From Chlamydoabsidia padenii (lineage: Eukaryota > Mucoromycota > Mucoromycetes > Mucorales > Cunninghamellaceae), in NCBI GenBank assembly GCA_025330725.1, contig JAIWND010000033.1:62001-126000 (forward strand): DNA of 64,000 bases, in the 5' to 3' direction. The notes below the pieces were generated by a model that worked only from the letters and a program-made list of their open reading frames with translations, was not told the origin of the DNA and searched no databases. Position numbers and translations under genes: made by a program. Positions 22,104 through 33,563 of this stretch are shown piece after piece. Every line of letters starts with the position of its first letter. Position 1 is the stretch's first letter.

Positions 22104-25100
22104 TTAGTTTTGTTGAGATCGTCGCATGAGATTGCGCCGGACATTGGACGCCCCAGAACCAACGGTGTTTATGACATCTTGAGAGATGTAAGGGACTCGC
22201 CGCCTAGGAATACCACAGATTTGATACCCACTACCATTTTGCCGATCAAAGAGACAATTGATTGGAAGCTCCAAGTCACCTTTGACAAGACTGGTGACCC
22301 GGCTTAATTGATCAAATGGCAACGGTGTTAATAAATGTATTTGGTGTTGTTCTGCATCAATCGATCGGACGATACCAACACCGTAGCATGTGGTAGTCGA
22401 TGGATTGGGTGGTGGAGAATCCATGGATGAGTGATACTTGGGTGTAATCTGGATAAAACAAAACAATAAAGTCATTACTTAGTCTCTCCCTCCACTTTAC
22501 CTGCATGCTTATTTATTGTTTTTTTTTTTTATACCTGTTCTTTATTAGTTGATGGATCGTCTGTCACATTCCCAATCAGTCCAACCATTGATCCATTGAG
22601 AGCATAGAGTAATTGAGTGCGAGGGACATCTTCAAATAAGATCCAAATACTTTTCAGACCTTGTTGCCAGTCAACTGTCCAAGGGAGCCTGTCCACCAAA
22701 CGCATATTCGTCCGCCACCAACTTCTTCTTCCTTCTACTTTGGTTCCAAATGTACGTGCATCATGATACATATAAGACATAAACATCAAATTCCTATAAT
22801 CGATTGGTTGATACCTGTCTGATAGTGTGGTAGGTTGTTGACGATGTTGTTGTTGTTGAGATGATAATAAGGCCAACAGTTGTTGTTCATGGTTGAATGT
22901 CATTCTTGACACTTCAAGTGGAATCAATTGACGGCGAGGGTGAGAAGTCTGTTCTTGTTGCATGTTGACTCGTTCTGTAAAATTCGCAGGTAAACTGTGT
23001 CCAGGTAACGAGTTGGGTGTACATCCAAAGGCAAATACATGTGTTGGCGCGACAGCATCCATTAGCGAGAATAAGAGATCATATCCAAGTCCTTTGACCC
23101 AACCATGTGTGTTGACAACAAGAGGCACAGATTGATAGAATGACGTGTCACCATCGCTTTCAGCTTCTTCTTCTCGGTAGATTCGTAAGAGTTCGTTGAT
23201 ACAATCTCGATAATACCCAGGGTCGTTCTTTGGTGTTATTGATCCGATAAAAAAGCTTCGTTTGGGTTTCAAATTGGGATGAGTAAATGGCGGGCCAAGT
23301 AGAGGTGTGTCGATAAGATACAATGAGACCAATCCAGAAGGTGTAAATTCAGCTTGTCCTACATCCGTGTCTAGATATGCCACGCGTTGGTGACTTTATG
23401 ATAAGAAACAATAGAATGGTTAAGTATTTCCACACTTTCTGTCCCCCCCCCAACTTTTTTTTTTTTTTTTGCTACTATACTAACCTTTTCAATAGACGAT
23501 TTACCATGTATCGCGCGAAGGATGATTTGCCAGCATTCTTTGTACCACAAATGATGGACACCGAAGGTACAGGTACAGAGTGATCTAAAAAGTTAAAATA
23601 AATGAAATCAGTTCATATAAATATTTCCTTTTTGGTCTTTTTGACCTTACCTTGCTCATATTTTAATACATCATCGATTCCTTTGGACCAAGAGGGTTCA
23701 ATTTTCAATGATCTGACTTCAGGTGTCACTTTGACAATCTATATGTAAATAATAAAAAAAAGGTCATTAGTATAATCATTGACCCTTCTTTTTTTTTTTT
23801 TTTTGTTTTCTTACCGGTTGGAAACCAGCAATACTACCATAGGAAGAAGTAGCGTTGAGCTCCAAATCATTCTTGTTGCCCAGTCGGAAGAGGTTTCTAA
23901 ATGTAGGCAAGATCGCCTCGAGTTGATCGGCTCCGCACCATTCCAAGCTTTTGATTACCACCATCGATTCAAATTTGTCCATTCTTGATTTGAAGGGTTC
24001 CAAAACAGATCCCAAATCCGAGAAAATGGAATCCAATTCGGTACAAGACTTGGCTGAGGTTGATTCATGTGGAATAGATCGTACCACCATCAAAGCTGAG
24101 GTTCTGGGTGAGAAGACAGGGAAGAAGGAGACAGTATGTTGATTGTTGTCTGGTCTAGTGCTGGAAATGTCTTGTTGAGATGAGATAGTTGCTCCACCGA
24201 TATCAATAGATCCATACAAGGCACCAACTAAAGCATAGCCGATAAACACCAATTGCTAGTTATATGGGTGAGTATACATCTTTCTTTTTCCCCCTCCCTA
24301 TTTTTGTGTTATTTACCTGATCCTTTTCAAACCCGATACAGTAACATGTTTCGCCATCATGTTCAAATGCAATCACGTTCTCAGGAGAGTAAGTCGATAC
24401 CGCAGTAGGATCCAGTAGCTTGTTGAGTCTAAAATGTATACAAATCAGTTATTACGTGTAAATAAAAAAAGAGTAATCTTCTTTTATTGCCTTACTCTTT
24501 AAAACGATTCTTTTCAACTTCTTGTTCCTTTTTACGCGCCAAAGTATCCTTTTCATTATCCTTTTCAGTATCCAAGTCCAAGTCCTTTTCCGAGTCGCTT
24601 TGTTCCAAAGGGGTCACAAATCCATCAGTATTATCGTCTTCTTCATCATTGATTTCGGGGAAAACAGGTGATATTGGTGGTGGTGATGGTGAATCATAAA
24701 TCCTGGAAGGTAATCTGTCCGGTCCGATGGTGGTAGTGTCAACCAGTTGCTCGACTATTGTTGTTTCGGTTGCTGCTGCTGCCACCTTTTTAGCACGTCG
24801 AGCTTCCAAAGCGCTGATAGGTTTTGAAGGTACTTGATCATCCACGGATTTACTTGGTTCAGAGGGTGTGTTAACTTCCATTGATCCTGCCGCCTTTCTA
24901 GCACGCCGAGCTTCCAAAGCACTGATGGGTTTCGGGGTTGGTTCAGAGGGTGTGCTGGTTTCCGTTGACCCTGCCGCCTTTCTAGCACGCCGAGCTTCCA
25001 AAGCACTGATGGGTTTCGGGGTTAATTCAGAGGGTGTGTTGATTTCCGTTGATTCTGCCACCAAAGCGCTGGTGGGTTTTAAAGTTGTTTGTGCTGTGTT

Positions 25101-25600
25101 GATCGGTTGAGAGGATGATGTGCTGGTTGTTGATTCTGCCGCCCGTTTGGCCCGCCGAGCTTCCAAGGCACTGACAGGCTTTTGTTGATCCCTTGGTGTT
25201 TCAGATAATGTAGGCTCGTTGGTATTTGTTGATCTTGTTGTTGCCGTCGCCGCATCTGTAAGGTTGCCGTGTATTGCTTCTTCACTGGGACGTCGATATT
25301 GGTTATCCTGTGATTTCGCAGTGGGTGGGGCCATTGTCATTGATTTGTTGACCAGTGTGGGTATCTTTCCTGTGATAGTAGGAATGTTGATATTAAAATC
25401 ACTCAACACGTCAGTAGACAGGATGCGTATCTTTTGAGCTATCAAACGAATATGCGTTAGTTATTGTCTTTTCATTCAATCCATCCTTTTGTATATATGT
25501 ATACATGTTTATTTCTTTTACCTTTTGTTAGTTCCAAGTTATCTTCTGGAGTGGGTGACCGTCTTTTGATGGCTGTGTGCTTTTTTCCTTTGTTTGCCAT
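22104..25600 (-). CDS. GRC3: Polynucleotide 5'-hydroxyl kinase Grc3/NOL9
   Basis: Nucleolar RNA kinase of the Clp1/Grc3 family, needed for ITS2 processing of pre-rRNA with the endonuclease Las1. Eight exons: 25600-25522, 25438-24496, 24428-24317, 24255-23815, 23738-23651, 23584-23485, 23393-22535 and 22448-22104; 988 residues, longer than the roughly 630-700 usual. The extra length is an N-terminal disordered part with about five copies of (V/I)SALEARRA(R/K)(R/K)AA between about residues 85 and 240. Walker A is GTKNAGKSS (568-576), followed by YLDTDVGQAEFTPSG, whose DxD-Q residues match the kinase's lid and metal sites, and by PLVVNTHGWVKGLGYDLL. An in-frame ATG 72 nt upstream exists but gives a hydrophobic start; MANKGKKHTAIKRRSP is the likelier nucleolar N-terminus. 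The TTTTTAAATTCCGCC motif lies 81 bp upstream. Confidence 0.94.
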
Positions 25601-25680
25601 TTTTATCAGAGTGATCGGAAGAGAGCAAAGAAAAGAAAAGAAAAAAGTTTTTGACTTTTTTGAAAAGGTCACGGCGAAAC

Positions 25681-25695
25681 TTTTTAAATTCCGCC
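25681..25695 (+). promoter_or_regulatory. TTTTTAAATTCCGCC upstream motif of GRC3
   Basis: A copy of the recurrent motif 81 bp upstream of the GRC3 ATG,  reading GGCGGAATTTAAAAA on the gene's own strand. Confidence 0.35.
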
Positions 25696-25844
25696 AATGG
25701 GACCAAACGCGGCGCTACCTGCTCTCCCAATGACAGGCTAATTCTTACAACTATTCAAACCACTTTTACCATTATAACTATTCAAACACCTTTTACTTGT
25801 TTATTTTTCAATAAAACGAAGCAAGTACATATTACTTTTAGTAT

Positions 25845-26060
25845 GGCAGCTCAAGGAACATTTGTAATCCCGACATACTTCAAATTTGAATCTACAACCT
25901 CACTTTTTCTCTCTTCTTCCCTTCTCGAAACACACCCATCAGACACTCTCCATGGCGTGGGCGTTTAATGGATCTAACTCTCTGTGGCTGCTTGAACCTG
26001 ACCAAGGTAAAAAATATAGAGGGGATGGCTACCTTGATCTTTGCTATGTTTTGATTTTAC

Positions 26061-26093
<33 letters not shown>

Positions 26094-26460
26094 GGTAGGG
26101 AATTATTGACCTCATATCTACTTTACACAACTACACTGAAAACAACAACCGCACAACAGGAATACCGACGATTGGGTTATACATTGGTCACTCCTTTTGA
26201 TGCTGAATGCCGATAGCGTCTTTTTGTATACGACCAGGATTCTAATGTATATCACTACGGACTCGAAACATAATCTACCCACTCTTCATATCAAAGGTGT
26301 ATGGTTTAGGTGGGTAGGGTATATTAGGCCTCGTTTGTTATGGAGAGTTTTATGGTCTACTACCTGTCTGGACCTATCTCTACCATTGGCTCCCATTCCT
26401 GTGTATCAAGATCGACTTTATATCGTCATTAATCACTTTAATAAGGTGACAAAATAATAT
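25845..26460 (+). other. Possible decayed or misread small gene
   Basis: An ATG at 25952 begins MAWAFNGSNSLWLLEPDQ and ends at a GTAAAA donor; the only acceptor after a long T tract (GGTAG at about 26098) leads into blocks that look coding in the other two frames (LLTSYLLYTTTLKTTTAQQE then YRRLGYTLVTPFDAECR; or GIIDLISTLHNYTENNN), but not in the frame the donor requires. A further block, 26300-26457, ends PLAPIPVYQDRLYIVINHFN. Frames do not join, so this may be a pseudogene. No family recognised. Confidence 0.2.
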
Positions 26461-27054
26461 TCATATTCTCTTTGATAAATGGAAACTGTTTACTCACCTC
26501 TGTCTCTTTTCTTTTTTTTCTACTTGGAAAGTAGAAAACATGAAAAACAGAGCAAAGCAACTTAATTGGCTCGCGATCGATGGTGCCTGTTCCAGTCGAT
26601 GGTATCAACTCTTAATTGTATTTCGTCTTTATTTAGTATAGTCACTTTTAAATTACACTTAAATCTAAATAAATAAACTCTTATATACTATGTGGTTTGT
26701 CAAGAACGGGGGTAACTCGATGATGTATGTTAATGTTGGAACGGTTATCTACTGTATTACATATCTGGTTTAGAGGGAAGGGGGTCGACTTGACTTGTAA
26801 TCAAAAAGTGTTTAATAGTTCCGGCTTACTGGCATGTTGATAAACAGTCAAAGGAGTACATTCATGCCATGATCTGTCCGATTTGAAACCCCGGTCGACT
26901 TTTGCTTGAAGTCGTTTAAAGGAGGCAGATAAAGAGAGTCCATCGTCAACTGTGTAAAAAGTGATCGTTTATTATCATTATATAATTCAAAGTAGCAGCT
27001 ACGGGTATCTAACCCATTGGTAATTGTATACTACATAACTATCCAAACGGGTAG
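26461..27054. other. Intergenic
   Basis: No gene recognised. GATTTGAAACCCCGG near 26879 is a distant relative of the recurrent motif. Confidence 0.4.
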
Positions 27055-27660
27055 GTTCAAAGATAGGAGGTGGTCAATATCAATAAAAAATAAGTGATAA
27101 AAAAAATGGAGTCTTCATTAAACGTCAAATGGTTATGGTATATTACAAACTTCATTTTCAAATCCCGCCAGTCCCTAGTCAGAGTTGGAGAGGGCTCTAC
27201 ACGCTCCATTGTCAACAGATGCTAATGATTAAAGTGGCCATGTGAACACTATGACCCATTTCCAACATACTTTACCGCAAATTCAAGTACCAAAACCCTT
27301 GTGTTAGTATGTTTAGTCTTGCGATGACTTTTACCTTTTCTTTGCGACAAAGATTTTTTTTTTTCTTCTTGACGCAAGAAAGCTTCATTTTCAAACGCCG
27401 GACACCCAAATTCAGTGCGCCTAGCAATTCCCGATTTGTGGGCATGATCATGGAGGGGAAGCGATGTCAGTTGAGATTTCGTTACTCGTTGTAAGTTCAG
27501 ACACTGGCCCAAATTTATATACGCAGTCTCTCTCCACCCAACTTCTCCCCGTGCCTCCTCTTTGTGGGGGGTACTCTATTACTATCAACACACTGGTGCG
27601 CAAAAAAGCGGGACTTCAAAGTTTTATGATGATGAAGAAGGGTGAGATCTCCGTATGATT
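27055..27660 (+). repeat. Dispersed repeat, locus B
   Basis: Second near-full copy of the locus A element. It shares the start AAAGATAGGAGGTGG, then GTCAAATGGTTATGGTAT, one 240-bp unit (TTTTCAAATCCCGCCAGTCC at 27156, GCTCCATTGTCAAC, GATGCTAATGATTAAAGTGG, CCATTTCCAACATACTTTACC) and the long 3' part ending in AAAAAGCGGGACTTCAAAG. It has one unit where locus A has two, so unit number varies. Substitutions are scattered and no terminal inverted repeats or target duplications are evident by eye. Confidence 0.85.
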
Positions 27661-27731
27661 TTATTATACAACAAAGAGGTAAAGAAGACATCTAATGCTA
27701 CATATATAAATAAGGTCAGAATAAAAGTATA

Positions 27732-28536
27732 TTAACCATCGAGTTCAGCCCAAGATTTGACTTTGGAGGTAACATAAGACAAGACCTTGCACTTTTGTTT
27801 CTTGACAGTGACATGACCAGGCAAGCTATCGTCCAATTGATTGTAAGCCGAGAATTGCAAGACATAGAAATCCAATTGACAGCCATCAAAACTCCAGCCT
27901 TCGTCATCGACCCGGACACAACCATTGTGTTTCTTGCCATCAGGAAGTTTCAATCCATCGAGTTCCTTGATGTAGAGAGTGGTACCAATCTTCAAATCAT
28001 TAGAAGCGACACTGACCCAGGGTTCCAATGCATTATCATCATCTGAGCCTAAACCATAAGGTGTTTTCTTGCGATTTACTTCCACAAAGGTGTTTTTACC
28101 AGAGTCAAGATTGACCATGATACCATTTTCGAGTAATCCAGTGCCTTCCATTTGGAATTTCTATTTTTTTTTAAAAAAAAAAGAATGAGTATCGGATTTT
28201 ATGTTGGATTAGCTGTTAGACTTACTTCGTAGGTGGTTTTGGATACTTTGGCAATGGTTTTGCCTTTTTTGGTCTTCAATGCTTTGGTTTTGGGACCTTT
28301 GAGAGTGACAACCTTGCCATTGTTGAGCATATCCTTGTCCCCTTGCTTGGGAATCCAATATCTGGAGTAAAAAAAAAAAAAAAGTTAGGATCATAAATTC
28401 AGGGGTATAAATGAGGTACTTACTGAGTCAAGGTGGCGTGCTTATAGCATGACTTTAATCTCTTTTCAAGAGGAGCAGCTGATGTAAGCAATGCCATCAT
28501 GGTGATGGTAATAAGAGTAAGAAGTGTGGCTTTCAT
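27732..28536 (-). pseudogene. Secreted DPBB/3D-type protein gene with a one-base frameshift
   Basis: Exons 28536-28424, 28362-28226 and 28160-27732. Exon 1 encodes a signal peptide (MKATLLTLITITMMALLTSA) and a dibasic Lys-Arg. Exon 2 begins YWIPKQGDKDMLN, then must shift one frame to read NGKVVTLKGPKTKALKTKKG and KVSKTTYE; the extra base is in the AAA at 28322-28320. Exon 3 then reads on in frame (KFQMEGTGLLENGIMVNLDS, KHNGCVRVDDEGWSFDGCQL), ending at 27732. The pattern HNGCVRVDDEGW resembles the 3D/double-psi beta-barrel fold of secreted fungal proteins; that assignment is from memory. Exon sums give 679 nt, one more than a multiple of three. It may be a real pseudogene, an assembly indel in an A run, or a polymorphism. 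Confidence 0.7.
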
Positions 28537-29446
28537 GTTGGTTGTTGTTTAATAAAGGAAGGGGGTAGTAAAAAAAAAAGTTCTATGTAAAGAAAGGAAG
28601 GGGTTAAAAGAGGACCAGCTCAGGTACAATGTGGGTTGAAGATACAAAAAAAAAAAAAAGAAGCGATCAACGCAAAAAAGAGGGTTTATATATAAATCAA
28701 GAAGATAAAGAGAAAAAAGAAAGAGAGAGAGAGAGAGAAAAAAAAAAGATTGTAAAAGATTATATAGTACAGGCTTAAAAAAAACTCTAAATGAATTCCC
28801 TATATATGGCAGGTAATATCAACGCGGGATTTGAATTTCGGTTTACCTATGCTTGGTTGGGGCACTGGAGAAATCGGGCGAAGGGTGGTACGAAAAGAAG
28901 GCTGACGGACTTGTCATATGTAACATTCGCTCCTTTTAATCACAATCAACCTGCATCAGCCATAAAATAAAAACCTCATTTGTCTTTGTGTTTCTCATTG
29001 TTCATTTGACTAATTCTGCCTTCAGGGAGCCATTGTATTCACTAATGATTTATCAATTAGGATGATTAGGAGGTTGGAGTAGCCAAGGCGCAACTGAGTG
29101 GGCGGGGTCTGAAAACTCTGTTAATGAAAAATTCAGGTACAACCAACGTTCTCGAAATGATACATAAAAGAGCATATAACCGACCTGATGGTAATTATAT
29201 ACCAGGAAATAATTCCTTTTATGTTTACCGGTTTTTTAATGTCGCTTTGTGACCACAAGTTAAAATGAAAAACACCAAAAAGGGTCTTGGAATTCCAAGA
29301 AGCATCACCATCGTCATTTAGCCCTTGGTTGTTACCAATCAAATCACACATTAAATCCTACTTTTTCTAGATTTTTCACCGAAAAACCATAAAGACAATA
29401 GTTGAAGAGGTGGGTATTTATTTTTATTATGAAGGATATAATATGG
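28537..29446. other. Intergenic
   Basis: Promoter of the secreted-protein gene with GA-rich runs (near 28720) and the motif CGCGGGATTTGAA at 28823-28835, 287 bp upstream of that gene. A minus-strand open frame (29351-29133) has no recognisable content. CGGGGTCTGAAA near 29103 is another weak motif relative. Confidence 0.4.
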
Positions 29447-30588
29447 TTAAACAAGGGAGGGTAAAATAGGTGAAAGGGAAGTACTATTGGTAGATAAAGG
29501 TAAATGACTAGCACTAGGGAAAGTTTGGTAATCAGAAGAAGTAGAATTTAGTCGAGGGTGTAACAATTGTTGAGTATTATTGCTATTGTTGTTGTTGCTG
29601 TTGATCTTGAATCCAAATATGCGTGGTACATAATGATCATCCAATTTCACTGGCACCAAAGATGGATTGCTTTGTAAAAACAGGTGGGCAAAGGTGGTGC
29701 CAAAATAAGCGCCATCCAGAGTCGAATGTCGAGGAGTGGATACGTTGTAGACATCTTTACAGTAAGGGCAGAATAGTTTGAGACTTGTTGTAAGAGGTTG
29801 ATCTGAGATTCCCACAGGTAAGAGTGGTTGATTCTTGCAAAAATACCGAGGACAGTTACCATATACTTCTTGTTTGTATTTTATCATCTATATATGTTTT
29901 ATTAAAGAGAATTCAAGTGAGTGAATGATAAATAGATCCCCCCCCTCCCCTCTTTGTACTTACCATTTTTGCCATGCCAGTATTGGTAAGAATGAATCTT
30001 GCATGAATCAACCCATACAAGTGCCTTGCCATCTTTTCAATTTCCATCCTTGTTCCTTGATCATATTCTCGATAATCTAAAATAGTCGCACGATTATGCA
30101 TGCAAAGAGAGAGAAGTGGTAAGTTTTGTTTGTTCAACATCGGTGTTTCAAAATGGTTCCTCTTCCCCCATAATGACAAGCTTACCAAAGTGATCAGTCA
30201 ACATATCCAAAGCCTCCGAGTAATAACAAGGTATATATTCATCAAGTTTGGTCAAATTGAATCTATCCATGATAAAACTATCATCCACCTTGCAAAAGTA
30301 GTCATTTCCATTCAAACCAAGGAACCAGTCGACCCAATATTTGACACGGCGCACTTGATAGTTATTAGTTGACGTCGTTGTACTATTGCGGCTTCCTTGA
30401 TCGTCCACTACAATTTAAGTTAGTACTAGAATGAGTGGAGCAATGTTTTACTTACATTTTGTTCTTTTTGCGGCAGGTGAATGTGGTGATCTTTGACTGG
30501 AAGGAGGTGAAGGAGACTTCTTTTCGAACAGTGTAGCAAACCACTGTCCAAATGAAAAATCAGAAGAAGGTGTTAGAGGGACCGACAT
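29447..30588 (-). CDS. CKB1: Casein kinase II regulatory (beta) subunit
   Basis: Regulatory subunit of the tetrameric protein kinase CK2; it dimerises through a zinc finger and docks two catalytic subunits. Four exons (30588-30456, 30407-30186, 30076-29964, 29887-29447) give 302 residues. Residues 1-45 are a Ser/Pro-rich, likely phosphorylated start. The core begins near residue 63 (KYWVDWFLGLNGNDYFCKVD) and continues with FNLTKLDEYIPCYYSEALDM. The Zn ligands are C168, C173, C196 and C199 (CPRYFC and CPYC), followed by RHSTLDGAYFGTTFAHLFLQ. The C-terminus is an Asn/Ser/Thr-rich tail. Fungi often carry two beta genes; I cannot say whether this is the CKB1 or CKB2 ortholog. Confidence 0.93.
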
Positions 30589-30604
30589 TGTAATAATATT
30601 AATA

Positions 30605-30634
30605 TTAATAATAATAATAATAATAATAATAATG
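30605..30634 (+). repeat. (AAT)n microsatellite in the CKB1 leader
   Basis: About ten AAT units directly upstream of the CKB1 start codon, probably in its 5' leader. Confidence 0.8.
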
Positions 30635-31100
30635 AAAGGATAATGTGATTAAAGAAAGGAAAGAAAAAGAGAAAAATAAGAAATCCCGTGTGGGGAAAAA
30701 TAAAAACTGGTGATCGATTCAAGAATACTCAAACCCCGACTTGATGCATTCCTGCCAAGCACTTTTAGTAGTAGGAGAAACATGAACGAGGTGGGTTCGA
30801 ATCATACTTACTATCTCTTCATTTATAAAAAAGAAGAATATAGATATCATCCAGACTTTATTGTAGAGTATGATCTAAGTAAACAAGCCAATTCTATTTC
30901 TTCCCACCACACAAAGTTTATTTCAACTATTTCCCACCCTCCATGTAAAACAACAAAGACAGATCATCATTAACACCAACCAAATTTTATTAAATACATA
31001 CATTGTAAATTTTTATATAAATACTACTACCTATGACTAAGATATAAAAAAAATAAAAATAAAAATAAAAAGAGACTACGGCTATATATTAGAGGCAACC
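30635..31100. other. Intergenic, CKB1 promoter
   Basis: Holds AAATCCCGTG at 30681 (93 bp upstream of CKB1) and CTCAAACCCCGAC near 30728, both near the recurrent motif. A plus-strand open frame 30710-30973 lies across them and looks spurious. Confidence 0.4.
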
Positions 31101-31789
31101 CTAGGTCCGTTTCTTTGTATTGTCCTGTGTCGTCCGCGTGCCTACTGCTGATCCATCATCCGGTCCTTGTAGATCACCAAATTCATCACCTTCGTTGTCG
31201 TCGTTGTTCTGTATTGATGTATCCAAAGTTCGATGGGTATTCACTAAAATCAGCAAATGATTAAATGTATTATACTTTTATGTATTCTCTTACTGTTTAC
31301 CTTGCAAGTTCTCGTCATCAGTATCTTCTTGATCACTAAAGTCGTTTAGTAATCCTTGCCTTGATTCTTCGTCATCCAAATTAGTGAATTGGTTTTGTTG
31401 TCCTCGTCTTCTGTCACCATCATCACCTCTTAATATCAGTGGGAAGCTGTATCGGTTGGGGACCAGTCGATTGGCCTTTCGGAGACAAAAGCACAAACCA
31501 ACACCTAAAACAATCACAATAGTATACTAAAAGTATAAAGAGCAGGATACATATATTAAAAAAAACAGGGGTAAAACAGGTTGGTTAGGTTAGAAGTGGG
31601 CCATTCATACAAGGTAGGAGGAAGGAGGTTTTCGCTTACAATTACTATCATGGAAGGGATATCATAAGAGGATGGTTTCTGGCCTACAGGTAATGAAGAT
31701 GGATCAGCTGTAAAAAGAAAAAAAGTACCAGTTAAACAATGTGTTTCATATCGACCATTATGCATATTATAAAACTTACGTTTGTCCAT
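31101..31789 (-). CDS. Small single-pass membrane protein, unassigned
   Basis: Four exons (31789-31780, 31707-31640, 31526-31301, 31243-31101) give 148 residues. After a short hydrophilic start (MDKPDPSSLPVGQKPSS), one hydrophobic segment spans about residues 21-43 (IPSMIVIYTIVIVLGVGLCF), followed by a basic stop-transfer (LRKANRLVPNR) and an acidic cytosolic tail (LNDFSDQEDTDDENLQ). No clear signal peptide, so type III/Nout topology by the positive-inside rule. The 10-nt first coding exon is short but the frame holds across all junctions. I do not recognise a family. The acidic tail could bind a partner or carry phosphosites. Confidence 0.65.
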
Positions 31790-32228
31790 TGTATGTATAA
31801 GGAAGATAAGAAGAGGTGAGAAAAAAAAAAAATCGAGAAAAGGTGAGAGGGTGAAAAAGGGTAATTTCAACCCCCGAAAAACAAGGCTATTTCCTGCACG
31901 AGAATTACTATCAACCCAGTCTTAGATTTAATATACTACTCTTGAAAAAGAAGTAATGTTGTAATCATATATATACTTATCATTGAAAAAAAAAGAAAGA
32001 AAGAAAGAAAGAAAGAAAAGTTATAGGTATATCATGTGTAGATAGCCACCAGATCATTTATTATCGTATTGAGATGTCAAAAAAAAAAAAAAAAGTCGGA
32101 GTGTCGAATGTCGGGATTTGAAATATATATACACCCAACTTTCATTTTTTTTTTGTAGTTGTTTTTTGTTTTTTTTTTGTTTTCCCTTCTTCTTCCCAAT
32201 TATATTCTGCATCTCTGTTTAACAGATA
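31790..32228. other. Divergent promoter region
   Basis: Shared upstream region of the 31101-31789 gene and the 32229 gene. It contains an (AAAG)n run near 31992-32016, TCGGGATTTGAAAT at 32111-32124 (105 bp upstream of the plus-strand gene) and TTTCAACCCCCGAA at 31865-31878 (75 bp upstream of the minus-strand gene). Confidence 0.45.
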
Positions 32229-33563
32229 ATGCTTCAAAACGCAACTGGTGCCAACTCATGGGGTGGTCAAGCTTCTGATATGTCAAATCAACAACAACAA
32301 TGGTCTGGTCAAGCTCACTCCGACAGTCAACGAGACGGCTCCTCTAATGAAGACTACTCTGACGATTATTATGAAACTGACGAGGAGGACGATGATTACG
32401 CTCCACTACAAATGGGAGCTTGGGGTGCACAACCAACTGGTGATCAAGCTGATGCTAATGCTATTCAAATGCCAAACTGGAATGATCGACCTACTGATGA
32501 AACTCCTTCATTGACATTTACTACCGATGGTTGGAAAAAACTGATTGATCCTACGGTGGTGGTCAAGTCTGGTATTGGCTCTGGGAATCTTCATCGAAAA
32601 GGGGCAAACTATAGACCTGTGGATGAACAATATATTTTGAATCAACGCTTAAAGATTGGTTCTTCTCCTCTGCCTGGAAGTAAGAAGAAAAGTCGCGGCG
32701 GTAAAAAGAAGAAAGCAAAGGCCCCTCCTCCTCCCTTTCCTCCTTCTTTGGCTCATCGACCTGTGGGTAAACCTGTGCCGTCTTCTCATCGTCCTCCTTT
32801 GGCCCAATCTGCTTGGGGTTCTCAACTGGCATCAACTCCTTTCTGGGAATCAGGTGGTGCCCAGGCTTCAAAATATGCTCCTACTCCTCCTGCTCCTTCA
32901 TCGAAACCACCAACTCAACGACCCGAACAGATGCGTTCACCTGGTGGACGATTACCTCCCAGCAAGGGAGCTAATAAATGGCTCACACAAGCACTACAAG
33001 AAAACCCTGTGCCATCACAACAACCGATCATTCAACAACAACAACAACAACAACCAACTGCTGCTGCTGCATCCAAATGGGCCAATCAACCACTACAAGA
33101 AAAAATTCCTGCTCCTGCTGCTCCTGCTCCTGCTGCTTCGAACTGGGGACAACCTGTGCCAGAAAATCCAACTCAATACCGACAACCACCTCCCAAGCCC
33201 ATGGGTTCAGCGGCATCCAAATATGCAACACAACCATCAGCACCAATTCAACAACAACAGCCTGCTCAAAATCAACAACAACCTGCTCAAGATCAACCTA
33301 CTGCTATTCATGGTACCATCTCTTTAACAGGATCAGCACCTATCACACCACCCAGAAAAACCATCTTCCAATTGAACATCGAACTCATTCCTGGTGTCAG
33401 CGCTATTCTTCCCGTCTATGAAACTGACGATTACACGGTATTGGTCAAGGAATTCGGGGCTAAACATCACCTCACCATTGCACCTGAAGCCGAATTCACC
33501 TTTGCCGAAAAAATCAAGCAGATGGTGGCCGCTCTCAAACAACAGCAACAACAACAACAATAA
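32229..33563 (+). CDS. Gln/Pro-rich protein with a conserved-looking C-terminal domain
   Basis: Single exon, 444 residues, from an ATG following AACAGATA. Residues 1-60 are Gln/Asp/Glu-rich (DYSDDYYETDEEDDDYAPLQ). Lys/Gly-rich GSKKKSRGGKKKKAKAPPPP lies near 150. The middle repeats ASK(Y/W)A(T/N)QP-like words and Gln runs. The last 65 residues are different: KTIFQLNIELIPGVSAILPV, YETDDYTVLVKEFGAKHHLT and FAEKIKQMVAALK read as a compact beta-alpha fold, the kind of tail seen in unnamed fungal proteins. Function unknown. Its CAG/CAA and CTG runs make antisense frames look long. Upstream motif TCGGGATTTGAAAT at 32111. Confidence 0.75.
   Translation: MLQNATGANSWGGQASDMSNQQQQWSGQAHSDSQRDGSSNEDYSDDYYETDEEDDDYAPLQMGAWGAQPTGDQADANAIQMPNWNDRPTDETPSLTFTTDGWKKLIDPTVVVKSGIGSGNLHRKGANYRPVDEQYILNQRLKIGSSPLPGSKKKSRGGKKKKAKAPPPPFPPSLAHRPVGKPVPSSHRPPLAQSAWGSQLASTPFWESGGAQASKYAPTPPAPSSKPPTQRPEQMRSPGGRLPPSKGANKWLTQALQENPVPSQQPIIQQQQQQQPTAAAASKWANQPLQEKIPAPAAPAPAASNWGQPVPENPTQYRQPPPKPMGSAASKYATQPSAPIQQQQPAQNQQQPAQDQPTAIHGTISLTGSAPITPPRKTIFQLNIELIPGVSAILPVYETDDYTVLVKEFGAKHHLTIAPEAEFTFAEKIKQMVAALKQQQQQQQ

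Noticed and set aside
29133..29351. Minus-strand 72-residue open frame
   Set aside because: No start context, splice signals or recognisable sequence.
30790..30810. Possible tRNA B box GGTTCGAATC
   Set aside because: No A box, no stems and no terminator in a suitable position.
32563..33560. Frames of Thr/Gln/Leu repeats overlapping the Gln/Pro-rich gene
   Set aside because: Caused by CAA/CAG and CTG runs read in other frames; the frame from 32229 has the only ordered C-terminus.
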